Shown in pieces: positions 16,686 to 25,913 of a stretch of DNA of 64,000 nt (position 1 is its first letter; each line of letters opens with the position of its first letter). The position numbers and the translations under genes were made by a program. The notes under the pieces are model-generated. The model saw only the letters and a list, made by a program, of their open reading frames with translations. It searched no databases and was not told the DNA's origin. Origin of the DNA: Candidatus Obscuribacter phosphatis. GTDB lineage: Bacteria; Cyanobacteriota; Vampirovibrionia; Obscuribacterales; Obscuribacteraceae. The stretch spans positions 2,084,599-2,148,598 of the forward strand of contig MOYA01000001.1 in NCBI GenBank assembly GCA_001899315.1, read 5' to 3'.

Positions 16686-19600
16686 GTTTTTATTTCCAAG
16701 CACCTGATCTGGCTGAATTTCCAAGGAGGTCCTACAGACGCTTCTTGGAAGAAACAATCGGTAATTTGTTTGCTGAAATTTCACCGGTGACAAGTGAATA
16801 TGCCAATCGTTTTGAGCTGACTTTTATCGGACCAGACGGCAAAGTGCATTGGAAATTCGAAGACTATGCCCATGATTCAGGCTATCCGACTTCGCCTGAA
16901 ATGGCTCGCAAAACCAATATGACCCATGCCCGCCGCCTGCTCATGGATGTCTATCTGCGCGACAATCATACCGGCGAACTGCGCAAATCGACAGCTTATA
17001 TGACCGATGTACCGGTTATTACCGACCGCGGCACCTTTGTTATCAACGGCTCTGAGCGCGTCGTTCTCGGCCAACTGGTCAGGGCTCCCGGCATCTATTT
17101 CAGCTCGACCGGCCCTACTTCTTATAAGGCGCTTATGCTGGCTGAAATGGGAGCGCCAATTGCTTTCGAGCTGGAACTAGACCCCAATATGGGCAAAACT
17201 TCTAGAGCCAAGTGTCGTATCAAATTGCCCAAACGAAGCTGGGTGGCGGCGACAACTGTTCTTTTGGCTATGGGCGTCGATGCTCCAGACATACAAAAGC
17301 GCATTGGCTCTCTCTTGGAGCGCAATCGTATAGATTTCAAAAAGATCTCACAGTCGGAAGCCCTGGCTGTGGTGGGTAGAGGATGGAAGCCTGATGGCGG
17401 CGGCGGTGCCTCGAGCGGTACCACGGCCTTAAAAGAACTGACAGACAAGCGCCGATACTCGCTGGGCAAACTAGGACGGCGTCGCGTCAACAAAAAACTA
17501 GGGCTGGAGGGCGAATCGCACCAGCTCACCGCCACAGACTTATTGGCTGCCATTGAATATTTGCTCGGTCTGCCTCTAGACATGGGCAAGATGGACAATA
17601 TCGACAGCCTTGAGAACCGACACCTGCGCGGTGTAGGCGAAACCATGACCAGATCGGTCAGACCGGCTCTAGCCCAGATGACCAAGTCTATCCGCACCAG
17701 ACTAGAGTTGAATGAAGACGAAGAGATTGGTTCGCCAAACGACCTGCTCGATACTCGGCCGTTCGCCAATGCCATCTCCAAATACTTCACCGGCAACCCG
17801 TTGGTTCAATATCTCGACCAACAGAACCCACTCTCCGAGCTATCCCACCGCCGTCGTATCACCTCTTTCGGACCGGGGGGCATAGACCCGGCTGCTGCGC
17901 CGGTTGAAATGCGCGACGTGCACCCGTCTCAAATTGGACGAGTCTGCTTGGTTGAATCGCCTGAAGGTAAGAACTGCGGCATGGTCTCTTACATGGCCAC
18001 CTACTGTCGCATCGATGACGATGGCTTTATGACCGTGCCTTACCGCAAAGTAGAAAACGGCATCATCACAGATGAAGTGAAGTTTCTAGGACCCGGCGAC
18101 GACCGCAATCACACCTTGGCTCCACCAGACACCAAAGTAGAAGGCAACCGCATCTTGGGACCGATGGTGGCGGCAAGACGCGGCGAGAACTTTATGGAAG
18201 TAGTGCCGGAAGACGTGGATATGATCGGTATTGCCCCCCAAGGCTTTATCTCGGTCGGTTCAGGTCTGATTCCTTTTTTGGAACACGATGACGCCAACCG
18301 TGCCCTCATGGGTGGTGGCATGATGCGCCAAACCCTACCCTTGATTAGGCCTGAAAGGCCTAGAGTGGGCACCGGCATGGAACGCATTGTGGCCCGTTCC
18401 TCTGGACATTCGGTCATTGCCAGAAGAGCCGGTGTGGTCACCCGTGTGTCGGGCGACGAGATCGTCATCACCCAAGCTTCCGGCGAATCGCGTACATACA
18501 ATCTTATTCGTTATGACCGTACCAACCAAAACACTATTCTCGACCAGAGACCTTCAGTCAAAGAAGGACAGCAGGTAGAAGCCGGTCAAATCATTGCCGA
18601 TGGTCCCGCTATAGACAACGGCGAACTTTCGCTGGGGCGCAATCTACTTATAGCCTTTCTTTCTTGGAACGGTTACAACTTTGAAGACGCCATAGTCGTT
18701 CGAGAAGGACTAATCAAAGAACATCGTCTCAGTCATATAGAGATAGAGAAACACTCTATAGGCGTGCACCAAACCCTTAGGGGTCCAGAAATTCTCACCC
18801 CCGAACTGCCCAATGTGGCGGCGAAAGACTTGGAACATCTGGACGATAGAGGCATCGCCAAGATAGGCAGCTATGTGCATCCAGGCGATATTTTGGTCTC
18901 TAAGCTTTCACCCAAAGAAGCAAAAGCTCTCTCGGCGGAAGAAGAGTTATTGCAAGCCATCTTTGGCAAAGTGGCCGAAGAAATGGGCGACACCAGCCTG
19001 AGAGTGCCTCACGGCTCGGGCGGCAGGGTGATAGATGTGCGCATCTTCACGCCTGAAACCACCCCTGAACTAAAAGCCGGCATCATCTGCGAAATAGAAG
19101 TGCTCATTGCCCGACTCTGTCCTTTAGAAGTAGGTGACAAACTAGCTGGTCGCCACGGCAACAAAGGCATCGTCGCCACAGTGGTAAAAGACTGCGATAT
19201 GCCCTACCTGCCTGACGGCACACCGGTCGACCTGGTGCTCAATCCACTGGGCGTACCGAGCCGTATGAATGTCGGGCAAGTCTTCGATACCCAGCTTGGT
19301 TTTTATGCCAGTGTCTTGAACCGCTATTATCGAATTCACCAGTTTGACGAATCAATCGCGCCGGACGCTAGTTTCAGATTGGTTACCGACGCCTTGAAAG
19401 AAGTAAGAAAACTGCCCAACTATCAATGGCTGGGCGAAGACGGCAAGGTCAAGCTCTATGACGGCCGAACCGGCGAACCCTTCGACAGACCGGTCCTGGT
19501 GGGCAGACAATATATGCTCAAGCTAAACCAATTGGTACTACACAAAATCAATGCTCGCTCAGGCTTGGGCGGTCCCTATGCAGCAGTAACCCAGCAGCCG

Positions 19601-20722
19601 GTGGGTGGTAAAGCCAATCACGGCGGGCAGCGCATGGGTGAAATGGAAGTCTGGGCCATTCAGGCTTACGGAGCGGCCAATGTCTTGCACGAGATGATGA
19701 CCATCAAATCGGATGACATTCAAGGGCGACATCAGAGCTATGCCGAAATGGTGCAAGGGGTTGAAATCACCCCTGGTGGAAGAACAGCCGCCTTCGACGG
19801 TCTTTGCTGTGAGTTGCGCGGTCTGGGTATGGAAGTCACCCTTGGCAAAGTTGTGGATACATTCGAACCGATACCACTTAAGGAAGAAGTACGAAAACCA
19901 GTCACTGGTTTAGGAAAAGAGCGCCAAGAAGAGTCGGATGGGACTCCTACGAAAACACTGGAAGAGCAATATCAAGTCTCCATGGTGCACAAATTGGAAA
20001 AAGAGGATGGCACCAAAATCCTCGAAATCCCAGCGGGCGACTATGTTCCAGTCAATAAGCCACCGGCGCCGCCGGTGATCACATCGATTACAAGCGGTAA
20101 GCATGGTGGGAAACCACGTATTGAAATGTCGCAAGAACCGTTGTTTGATGACATAGTTGAAGAAGATGCCAAAGATCTTGGTCAACATACTGAGTCCCAA
20201 TCAATAAAGGCGGATAAACCTGAGACTCCATCTTTTGTAGACGACTTTATCAATCAAGTCACAAACGAAGAAGATGAAGAGGAAGATCTACCCCCTGAGT
20301 TGCTCGAAGCTGAAGCGAAACTGATTCGAGATCAAGAACGGGAACGAGCTCTAAAAGGGTCCCTTGCCGAGAAGGAGAAAAAGCAACAGTCCATCAGTGA
20401 AATAATCGCCCGCGAACTTGGGCAGGTAGCCATTGCAACAGGCAATCAAGCCGACAAAACTGGACAGGCAGAAATAGGGATTGGTAGCGGAGCATCCGCC
20501 GGAATTCAGGGTTTCCCCTCCTTCCTCGAACTGAAAGTTCTAGCTCGGCAATTGGCTCCCCTCGCGCCCCGCAGTCTCAGCGAAAATCAAGCCAATCAGA
20601 TGGCAGACAATAGCATGGCCGGCTATTTCAAACGATCGGACCGTAATGCCGCTCCAGGACAAGATCCCTCAAATCTGTCGACGAACGATCTCACAATTGA
20701 GAAAGACGACGACCAAACCTAA
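16682..20722 (+). CDS. rpoB: Divergent RNA polymerase beta subunit with long C-terminal extension
   Basis: A 1346-residue RpoB homologue. The conserved region runs to about residue 1058 and is followed by about 290 extra residues that are polar and acidic (EEDEEEDLPPELLEAEAKL). The core motif GDKLAGRHGNKG keeps the two active-site lysines, and LPDGTPVDLVLNPLGVPSRMN is intact. Several near-invariant sites differ. In the rifampicin region (Q376 matches E. coli Q513), Y377, T394 and F396 replace F514, S531 and L533. VESPEGKNCGMV replaces IETPEGPNIGLI. N957 replaces the initiating-nucleotide His (E. coli H1237) in an ARS loop two residues longer than usual. It lies in a TPR/secretion-like operon with no rplJ, rplL or rpoC nearby. 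It may be a second, specialised beta subunit or a fast-evolving sole copy. Confidence 0.9.
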   Translation: MSFYFQAPDLAEFPRRSYRRFLEETIGNLFAEISPVTSEYANRFELTFIGPDGKVHWKFEDYAHDSGYPTSPEMARKTNMTHARRLLMDVYLRDNHTGELRKSTAYMTDVPVITDRGTFVINGSERVVLGQLVRAPGIYFSSTGPTSYKALMLAEMGAPIAFELELDPNMGKTSRAKCRIKLPKRSWVAATTVLLAMGVDAPDIQKRIGSLLERNRIDFKKISQSEALAVVGRGWKPDGGGGASSGTTALKELTDKRRYSLGKLGRRRVNKKLGLEGESHQLTATDLLAAIEYLLGLPLDMGKMDNIDSLENRHLRGVGETMTRSVRPALAQMTKSIRTRLELNEDEEIGSPNDLLDTRPFANAISKYFTGNPLVQYLDQQNPLSELSHRRRITSFGPGGIDPAAAPVEMRDVHPSQIGRVCLVESPEGKNCGMVSYMATYCRIDDDGFMTVPYRKVENGIITDEVKFLGPGDDRNHTLAPPDTKVEGNRILGPMVAARRGENFMEVVPEDVDMIGIAPQGFISVGSGLIPFLEHDDANRALMGGGMMRQTLPLIRPERPRVGTGMERIVARSSGHSVIARRAGVVTRVSGDEIVITQASGESRTYNLIRYDRTNQNTILDQRPSVKEGQQVEAGQIIADGPAIDNGELSLGRNLLIAFLSWNGYNFEDAIVVREGLIKEHRLSHIEIEKHSIGVHQTLRGPEILTPELPNVAAKDLEHLDDRGIAKIGSYVHPGDILVSKLSPKEAKALSAEEELLQAIFGKVAEEMGDTSLRVPHGSGGRVIDVRIFTPETTPELKAGIICEIEVLIARLCPLEVGDKLAGRHGNKGIVATVVKDCDMPYLPDGTPVDLVLNPLGVPSRMNVGQVFDTQLGFYASVLNRYYRIHQFDESIAPDASFRLVTDALKEVRKLPNYQWLGEDGKVKLYDGRTGEPFDRPVLVGRQYMLKLNQLVLHKINARSGLGGPYAAVTQQPVGGKANHGGQRMGEMEVWAIQAYGAANVLHEMMTIKSDDIQGRHQSYAEMVQGVEITPGGRTAAFDGLCCELRGLGMEVTLGKVVDTFEPIPLKEEVRKPVTGLGKERQEESDGTPTKTLEEQYQVSMVHKLEKEDGTKILEIPAGDYVPVNKPPAPPVITSITSGKHGGKPRIEMSQEPLFDDIVEEDAKDLGQHTESQSIKADKPETPSFVDDFINQVTNEEDEEEDLPPELLEAEAKLIRDQERERALKGSLAEKEKKQQSISEIIARELGQVAIATGNQADKTGQAEIGIGSGASAGIQGFPSFLELKVLARQLAPLAPRSLSENQANQMADNSMAGYFKRSDRNAAPGQDPSNLSTNDLTIEKDDDQT

Positions 20723-20738
20723 TTAATTGAGGACCGCC

Positions 20739-21671
20739 ATGTTCTTTTCAAACCGAAGCCAAAAGCAAATCAGAAAACTAATTACACTTACATGGCTGTT
20801 TTCCACTCTAATCTTTTCAGTGGTCGGACCGGTGGGCGGTGCCTTTGCTCAAATAGGTGCCCCTGAGCCGCCGCCTCCTGGTGACGGCAGTATTGCACCG
20901 CCGCTAAATCCGGGCGATCTGGGCGGTCCCCAGCCTGTACCCAGCGGCGCAGCCGACAATAGTGCCGGCACAAACTTTTCGGTCGGCGCCGGTTCAGACC
21001 GCTCGGTGGTAAGACTATTCAATAACGGCCCACGCGGTCAACGCATGGTCCAGACAATCAGACCTGATACTCTCACACCAGATCAGCTCAACCAGATTCA
21101 AGGCATTCTCGGAGTCAACTTGGGCTCGGGCGAGCAATCGGTAGATGTCTTCGTCACCGATGGTCAGCTAGAACAATTGAACGAGGCCATGGCGGCTTAT
21201 CCCCAGACGACCAATAACGGCGGACGCAAACAAATCACGACCGACGCACCGGCGGCCAACCGCCCCCTGCCGGGCAGAGAAGCCATTTATGCCTTTCCCG
21301 GTGTCGTGCCCACAGTGGCAACTTTCTCTCGCTATCTGGTGATTACAGGTGTGGTCATGGCCACAGTCTTTATGGCACTGGCCGCTTACTCTATGGTGAA
21401 CGGCAGCCCTTATGGCGGTGCCAGAGTACTGGGCGCCGCCTCGGGTCTTTTCCTCTTGCTTGCCGCCTATACCATCTGGAAAATTGTGCAGATGAATACA
21501 TTTAACGGCAACTCTGACAGAGCCGCCCAGATTCAGGCCAAAGCCGGCGGAGCGCTTGTCCAAGATGCTTTCCTGACTCGGCCTAATATGCCGGCCACAC
21601 CGGCGGTCGGAGCCACATCTATTGGGCGCAGCGGCGTACCGGTGCAACCTTTAGATCCGACCGGACAATAA
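20739..21671 (+). CDS. Secreted protein with C-terminal two-helix hairpin (VirB2-like topology)
   Basis: About 310 residues from ATG 20739, which has GAGG 6 bases upstream; the frame also opens at TTG 20727. A signal peptide (about 1-38) ends in AFAQ. A Pro/Gly-rich region and a soluble region (about 85-160, ending near LEQLNEAMAAYP) follow. Two hydrophobic helices come next (YLVITGVVMATVFMALAAY and VLGAASGLFLLLAAYTIW), joined by a short NGSPYGG loop, and then a polar tail. The helix-loop-helix pattern resembles VirB2/TrbC pilins but the protein is much longer. It follows the rpoB-like gene by 16 bp, so cotranscription is likely. Function unassigned. Confidence 0.75.
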   Translation: MFFSNRSQKQIRKLITLTWLFSTLIFSVVGPVGGAFAQIGAPEPPPPGDGSIAPPLNPGDLGGPQPVPSGAADNSAGTNFSVGAGSDRSVVRLFNNGPRGQRMVQTIRPDTLTPDQLNQIQGILGVNLGSGEQSVDVFVTDGQLEQLNEAMAAYPQTTNNGGRKQITTDAPAANRPLPGREAIYAFPGVVPTVATFSRYLVITGVVMATVFMALAAYSMVNGSPYGGARVLGAASGLFLLLAAYTIWKIVQMNTFNGNSDRAAQIQAKAGGALVQDAFLTRPNMPATPAVGATSIGRSGVPVQPLDPTGQ

Positions 21672-21702
21672 TCTTTAGAGTATTTAGTTTAGGACTGCCT
21701 TT

Positions 21703-22431
21703 ATGCCCAGCTCATCAAAAAGCCTGAATAAAACTAGAAGGGCACTGAGCGCCATGCTGTTGCTTTCTTTAGCTTGGGCGGGCGAGGCCAGAGCAGACAA
21801 CAAGCCTGTCAATGAAATGTTCGGCGCCATGCCGTCGCGCAGCACCAGCATAATCAAGCGCTCGCTGCCATCGAGCAATATTGCGCCACCACCGGTGCAA
21901 CCAGCCAACCCGGTGACCGCCCCCGGCGCTCTTTCCATGATGTCGGAAGACAAGCCGGAAACAAGATTCTTCGAGACTTTCGACTCTGCTTGCTTTAACG
22001 GTTTCCCCCGCCCGGAAGAACGAGTAATTTTGACCCGTCCCTTCAATAACGATTCGGACCGAGTCCAACAGTGGACCGAAACTGCTAGAAATGTTTCCTC
22101 TCGATATCGTAAAACTGCCATGGCTTTGCGTAATCTCCCGGTTCCCCAAGGCAGGGTAGATCTGGCAAACTATAAAGAGTTGAAGGCAGATTGGTTTGAT
22201 AGTGCCGCCAACGTTTATGAGATGCTGATCAAACCGAAAGCACCAGCCCGCACAATTGAGGAATTACAAGAACAACTACAAAGAGTAGATAGAGAAGCAG
22301 ACAGCGTTCAGCGTAACAAAGAATCACTTCTGGTTATGGAACGCTCCTTGAGAAAGCTCTACCGGGTGCACGAAAACAGATATACAGATGCCCTGCAGAA
22401 CTTTGTCATGGGTGTACCTAAGCAAAAATAA
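21703..22431 (+). CDS. Secreted helical protein of unknown function
   Basis: Not recognised. The 242-residue protein has an N-terminal signal peptide (about 1-31, AGEARADNK), a Pro-rich region to about 75, and a mainly helical charged region with coiled-coil character (EELQEQLQRVDREADSVQRNK) near the C-terminus. It sits 31 bp after the previous gene, with TAGGA upstream of the ATG, and appears to belong to the same operon. It probably acts in the periplasm. Confidence 0.7.
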   Translation: MPSSSKSLNKTRRALSAMLLLSLAWAGEARADNKPVNEMFGAMPSRSTSIIKRSLPSSNIAPPPVQPANPVTAPGALSMMSEDKPETRFFETFDSACFNGFPRPEERVILTRPFNNDSDRVQQWTETARNVSSRYRKTAMALRNLPVPQGRVDLANYKELKADWFDSAANVYEMLIKPKAPARTIEELQEQLQRVDREADSVQRNKESLLVMERSLRKLYRVHENRYTDALQNFVMGVPKQK

Positions 22432-22494
22432 CCTTCCTAGTTTTCTTTTCAACAAAGCTTAGGCAGTCACCCCCCGAGAGGCACTAGCAAAAAA

Positions 22495-23256
22495 ATGGCG
22501 ATTCAACTTAACGAGCGGGATCAGTTGATCTTTAAACTGATTGATGAGCACGAAGTCTTGTTGGAAAAACACATATCTTGGTTCATAGCCCAAGACGACA
22601 AGCCGGTCTTGATTAGAGACCGTCTGCGCAAACTCTTTTATCTCGACTATCTCATCTGTCACAGACATGGCAGTAAACTGCCTTGGTGGACGACGCCGAC
22701 CAAACCTCTGGTTTATATGCTTTCACCGATGGCCCGCAAGATGAGCGGCTTTGCCGAGAACAGTGAAGACATCTTGGACAATGATTTCCAACGCTATCAC
22801 CTGGAAGTGGCCAATTTGCGCATGCTCTTTTTGGTGGCCCAAAAGAACGGCACTATAAGCGACTTTCAATGGAGTACATGCAAAGGCGAGAGAAAAAAGG
22901 AAACCGGTCTTTGCGCCAAGGTAACCTATAACTGCGGCGGTAAAACCTTAACCCTAGGCATAGTCAATCATGCTCCCGGGGTTGTTCCCGATGCCGAGCA
23001 TCTCAATAAAGCTTTGGTGGCGGAGAAATTAGACTGGTTGCTCTTTATCAGTCAAGAAGAAAGAGCTTGCGATGCCGGTATTGAAAAGGCTCTTGTTGCC
23101 ACCCACCAAGATCTATATAGAGAAGGAATTATTTCCAATGCCTGGAGAAAGGCAAACGGTGATTGTGTCGACCTGACCACAGGCGCCGTAGTGCCCACGC
23201 CGGCCTACATGTCCAATTATGTAAATGGGACCAATAATCTCAACATAGCAGTCTAA
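22495..23256 (+). CDS. Replication-relaxation family winged-helix protein
   Basis: The 253-residue sequence matches the pattern of the replication-relaxation family (PF13814): an N-terminal winged helix (LNERDQLIFKLIDEHEVLLEKHI ... RDRLRKLFYLDYLI), a wing with VYMLSPMARKM, then a mixed domain starting FQRYHLEVANLRMLF. The family is frequent on plasmids and integrative elements and is thought to bind DNA. The ATG is preceded by a run of seven A's and no clear ribosome site. Four cysteines lie in the central part. It is the last gene before a 367-bp gap. Confidence 0.7.
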   Translation: MAIQLNERDQLIFKLIDEHEVLLEKHISWFIAQDDKPVLIRDRLRKLFYLDYLICHRHGSKLPWWTTPTKPLVYMLSPMARKMSGFAENSEDILDNDFQRYHLEVANLRMLFLVAQKNGTISDFQWSTCKGERKKETGLCAKVTYNCGGKTLTLGIVNHAPGVVPDAEHLNKALVAEKLDWLLFISQEERACDAGIEKALVATHQDLYREGIISNAWRKANGDCVDLTTGAVVPTPAYMSNYVNGTNNLNIAV

Positions 23257-23623
23257 AAGGGTTTTCTCAGTGGGGCTTGAGAGCAGGGGCTTTGGTGAGC
23301 CTCTGCTTTCAACTATTGGAAAAAATCTGCAAATTTAATTTTGCCCGGAAATGAAATTGAAAAGGATACAGTCCGCTAGCTTAAGCACAGCTCATGTTAG
23401 CGGGCGTTAATGTGACTCGGATTACTGGAAGGGCGATTATTGACAGTTTTTCACCCTGGGTACTAGGATAAATATTAGCTCTGTTTAAGAAATGCGGTTT
23501 TCCCACCGCTTATCATCGTTTTGCCTGGCGACACTCCCCCACATTCCAAAACCGTTTAACAATTCAAATGAAACGGTATTAATAATTTAGCCAAACATAT
23601 GGCTTCCCCCATGAGGAAACAAT
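23257..23623. other. Intergenic region with promoter and leader hairpins
   Basis: Contains an imperfect hairpin (23282-23307) after the winged-helix gene without a clear U-run, and an inverted repeat CCGCTA/TAGCGG (23373-23403). Downstream come a good sigma70-type promoter and an untranslated leader of about 145 bases with two small stems: GCGGT/ACCGC (23494-23509) and ACCGTTT/AAACGGT (23551-23577). No ORF with a ribosome site was seen. Confidence 0.6.
23440..23469 (+). promoter_or_regulatory. Sigma70-type promoter for the Tad-like gene
   Basis: TTGACA (23440-23445) is separated by 18 bp from TAGGAT (23464-23469), followed by an AT-rich stretch. Transcription from here would give a leader of about 145 bases before ATG 23624. 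The -35 box is a perfect consensus. Confidence 0.55.
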
Positions 23624-25744
23624 ATGAAGACACCTAAGAAGCGATCAAAGCGAGGCAATATGCTCGTTTTCATCACGGCTTCCACTTTCATTCTGGTTGG
23701 CTGTCTTGCCTTTTTTGCATTAGGCTATGTAAGACTGCTCGGCTCCAACAACGAACAAAAGACAGCAATAGAAGCAGCCGCTCTTTCCGCTGCTCGCGAT
23801 GTCAGCCGAATCGTGATTCAAACACCAGAATACGGCTGGATTGGAGTTTCCGACTCGGCACCCAACGGTGCAGGTACGGTTGCTGACGACAACTATTATG
23901 TGCCTGTGAGGGGAATCAACACAATAATCGGCACCAACAGAATTTGTCGCATTATTGCCGCTGAACTCAACGACGATACTCTTAAGACCATGGTCAATAA
24001 AGATCTGGAATGGGCCAAAAAGGCCCAAGCCAAGCTCAAGGCTGAGCTGGACAAGGCCATGGCCAAGGGCTATGTGGCTAAAGACAGCAAAGGACAAAAC
24101 GTCGAAGTTTATAAGAATGCCGAAGATGCCTACAAAGCAAACGGTGTTCGCATGACCGGTGCTTCCGATTATGTAGATGGTTCACTCAAGTTGACTTTGG
24201 GCAGCCTATCGTCTGGTGCTCCCACCAATGTGCCCTTGCCTAGACCCTTGCTGAAGGCACAGGTGCCGGCAGCTGCTCAAACAAATAACTTCTATCTTTC
24301 TTACACCAATGTACCGGTGCAAGGTGTCGATTATGTCTTCGCCGGCATCGGTGATGCCATCAAATTAGTCGACTCAAAGAAATGGGTAGCCTCCAATGGC
24401 AGCCTTCCCTATGAAATGCCGACCATAGTCAAAGCCGAAGCCGAACAGCAGTTGAAAGGCGATCAAGTAAATGGCTACAAAGTGCGTGCAGTCGCCTGTG
24501 CGCAACCGGCTAATGTGACCGATCCCAAGCCCTTCCCCGGCGCCTTTACCTTCAGCTTCCCCGATGGGCTCTGTCCTGAAATTCCCAACCCCGGTGCTCT
24601 ACTTACCTATGCCAATGCCCAAAAACCAGGCATAACGGCATCCTGGATGTACGCCAAAGATGGTGACTATCCTGTAGAACAACCGGTTGCCACTATGCAA
24701 AACTTGGGCTTCCCTTACGACGGTTTGTTGCCTGTGAATACCGGCGTCGCCTTTAGAAGGGGGCTAATTGACTGGTGGAAGAGAGCAGGCACCAAGCTAA
24801 ATATCAGCTCGGCTGTAGCCATGCTCAACGATGCCACTTATAAGTTCCAAGAACCCAACCCCAAAACAGTACACTGGAAAACACCGGCTAAAGTAGGAGA
24901 TTCATACAAATACGATCTTGGTCCAATACCGAACGGCAATATTCATATCTACCGAGTTGATCCCAACTCAGGCGGTATCACCTACCAAGCTAAACAGCTT
25001 GACCCAATTGAAATTCCCATTGCCCCCGAGAACCAACTATATTCCGAAAGTCTAGATGTGGTCAAAAACAGCTCGGTGGGCAAGCAAACAGTTGGTCCCT
25101 TCATGTTCCCCAATACCGGCGACCTCTTCGACCAGGTCTATCTCTTGCCTAACTTCGATGTCTATGTGCGCGACATGGTTTATCAACCTGGCGGCACCTG
25201 GGGGGGCAAGCATGGCGGTGAGCCGATGAACCATCCCAAGACTGCCTTCCTCAAACCAACACCTGGTCTGATGGAGTTGGGATCGGGCGGACTGGGCGCC
25301 AAACCAAAACCATATGACGATGGCGGCGACGATAAGCCTTATACACCACCCAAACCGAAAGGCTCAGGGTTGCCACCGGCTATCACCAGTCAGTCCGACC
25401 TGGCTGAAACAGCCGGCTATCCGGCCACCTTCTACCAGAAGTATCAGGTGGGCTCAGGTCTCAGACCGACTTACACTCAAAACGGCATGGCTGTAGACGT
25501 GCGCTTCCGCAGACAAGTCGATGCCGGTACATTCGAGGACGTACTTGGTTTCAAGATAGGCTATGTCGGTGAGAAGTACGGAGACGACGTGCCAGCTGTA
25601 ACTATGCAGCCCTACGTTCCCCCTGTGGTTACCGATCCGCCTGCTGACACAGGAACAGGCACCGGCACTACTGGCACAGACACAGGCACGACAGGGACCG
25701 ATACCGGCACCACAGGCACAGATACCGGTACGCCGACCCCTTGA
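23624..25744 (+). CDS. Tad/TadG-like membrane-anchored surface protein
   Basis: A 706-residue protein. Its N-terminus fits the TadE/TadG-like pattern: a basic start (KKRSKRGN), one transmembrane helix (about 13-35), then NNEQKTAIEAAALSAARDVSRIV, the typical pseudopilin-like helix followed by an Ala-rich segment. The large remainder is probably extracytoplasmic and beta-rich, with many Pro and Gly. It ends in a Gly-Thr-Asp repeat of the GTGTTGTDTGTTG type. The ATG has a GAGGAAAC ribosome site. It has its own promoter and a strong terminator. TadG-like proteins are linked to Flp/Tad pili, but no TadA ATPase or prepilin peptidase gene is present here. Confidence 0.75.
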   Translation: MKTPKKRSKRGNMLVFITASTFILVGCLAFFALGYVRLLGSNNEQKTAIEAAALSAARDVSRIVIQTPEYGWIGVSDSAPNGAGTVADDNYYVPVRGINTIIGTNRICRIIAAELNDDTLKTMVNKDLEWAKKAQAKLKAELDKAMAKGYVAKDSKGQNVEVYKNAEDAYKANGVRMTGASDYVDGSLKLTLGSLSSGAPTNVPLPRPLLKAQVPAAAQTNNFYLSYTNVPVQGVDYVFAGIGDAIKLVDSKKWVASNGSLPYEMPTIVKAEAEQQLKGDQVNGYKVRAVACAQPANVTDPKPFPGAFTFSFPDGLCPEIPNPGALLTYANAQKPGITASWMYAKDGDYPVEQPVATMQNLGFPYDGLLPVNTGVAFRRGLIDWWKRAGTKLNISSAVAMLNDATYKFQEPNPKTVHWKTPAKVGDSYKYDLGPIPNGNIHIYRVDPNSGGITYQAKQLDPIEIPIAPENQLYSESLDVVKNSSVGKQTVGPFMFPNTGDLFDQVYLLPNFDVYVRDMVYQPGGTWGGKHGGEPMNHPKTAFLKPTPGLMELGSGGLGAKPKPYDDGGDDKPYTPPKPKGSGLPPAITSQSDLAETAGYPATFYQKYQVGSGLRPTYTQNGMAVDVRFRRQVDAGTFEDVLGFKIGYVGEKYGDDVPAVTMQPYVPPVVTDPPADTGTGTGTTGTDTGTTGTDTGTTGTDTGTPTP
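25657..25738 (+). repeat. Gly-Thr-Asp coding tandem repeat
   Basis: Degenerate units of 9-18 bp (ACAGGCACC, GATACCGGCACC) encode the low-complexity GT/TDTGT tail of the Tad-like protein up to its stop codon. Such Thr-rich tails are usual wall- or surface-spanning linkers. Confidence 0.75.
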
Positions 25745-25768
25745 GGCATGTTTCCAAATACGAATAAA

Positions 25769-25806
25769 AGAGAAAAGAGGCCTGGCCAGGTCTCTTTTCT
25801 CTTTCT
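25769..25806 (+). terminator. Strong intrinsic terminator after the Tad-like gene
   Basis: AGAGAAAAGAG (25769-25779) pairs perfectly with CTCTTTTCTCT (25792-25802) around a CCTGGCCAGG inner stem, and a T/C-rich tail follows. It lies 25 bp after the stop and ends the Tad-like transcription unit. Confidence 0.8.
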
Positions 25807-25913
25807 CTTTTCTGTTTTCTGTTTTCTGGTTGAGTATGCAGCTAAAGATTCTTAGACACTGCTAAAATATGCCTTCAAATTGGCTCTAACCTGTAGTTTC
25901 TAAGGGGTAAGTG

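Noticed and set aside
23282-23307. Imperfect hairpin after the replication-relaxation gene as a terminator
   Set aside because: The stem has a mismatch or wobble and only TTC follows; too weak to call.
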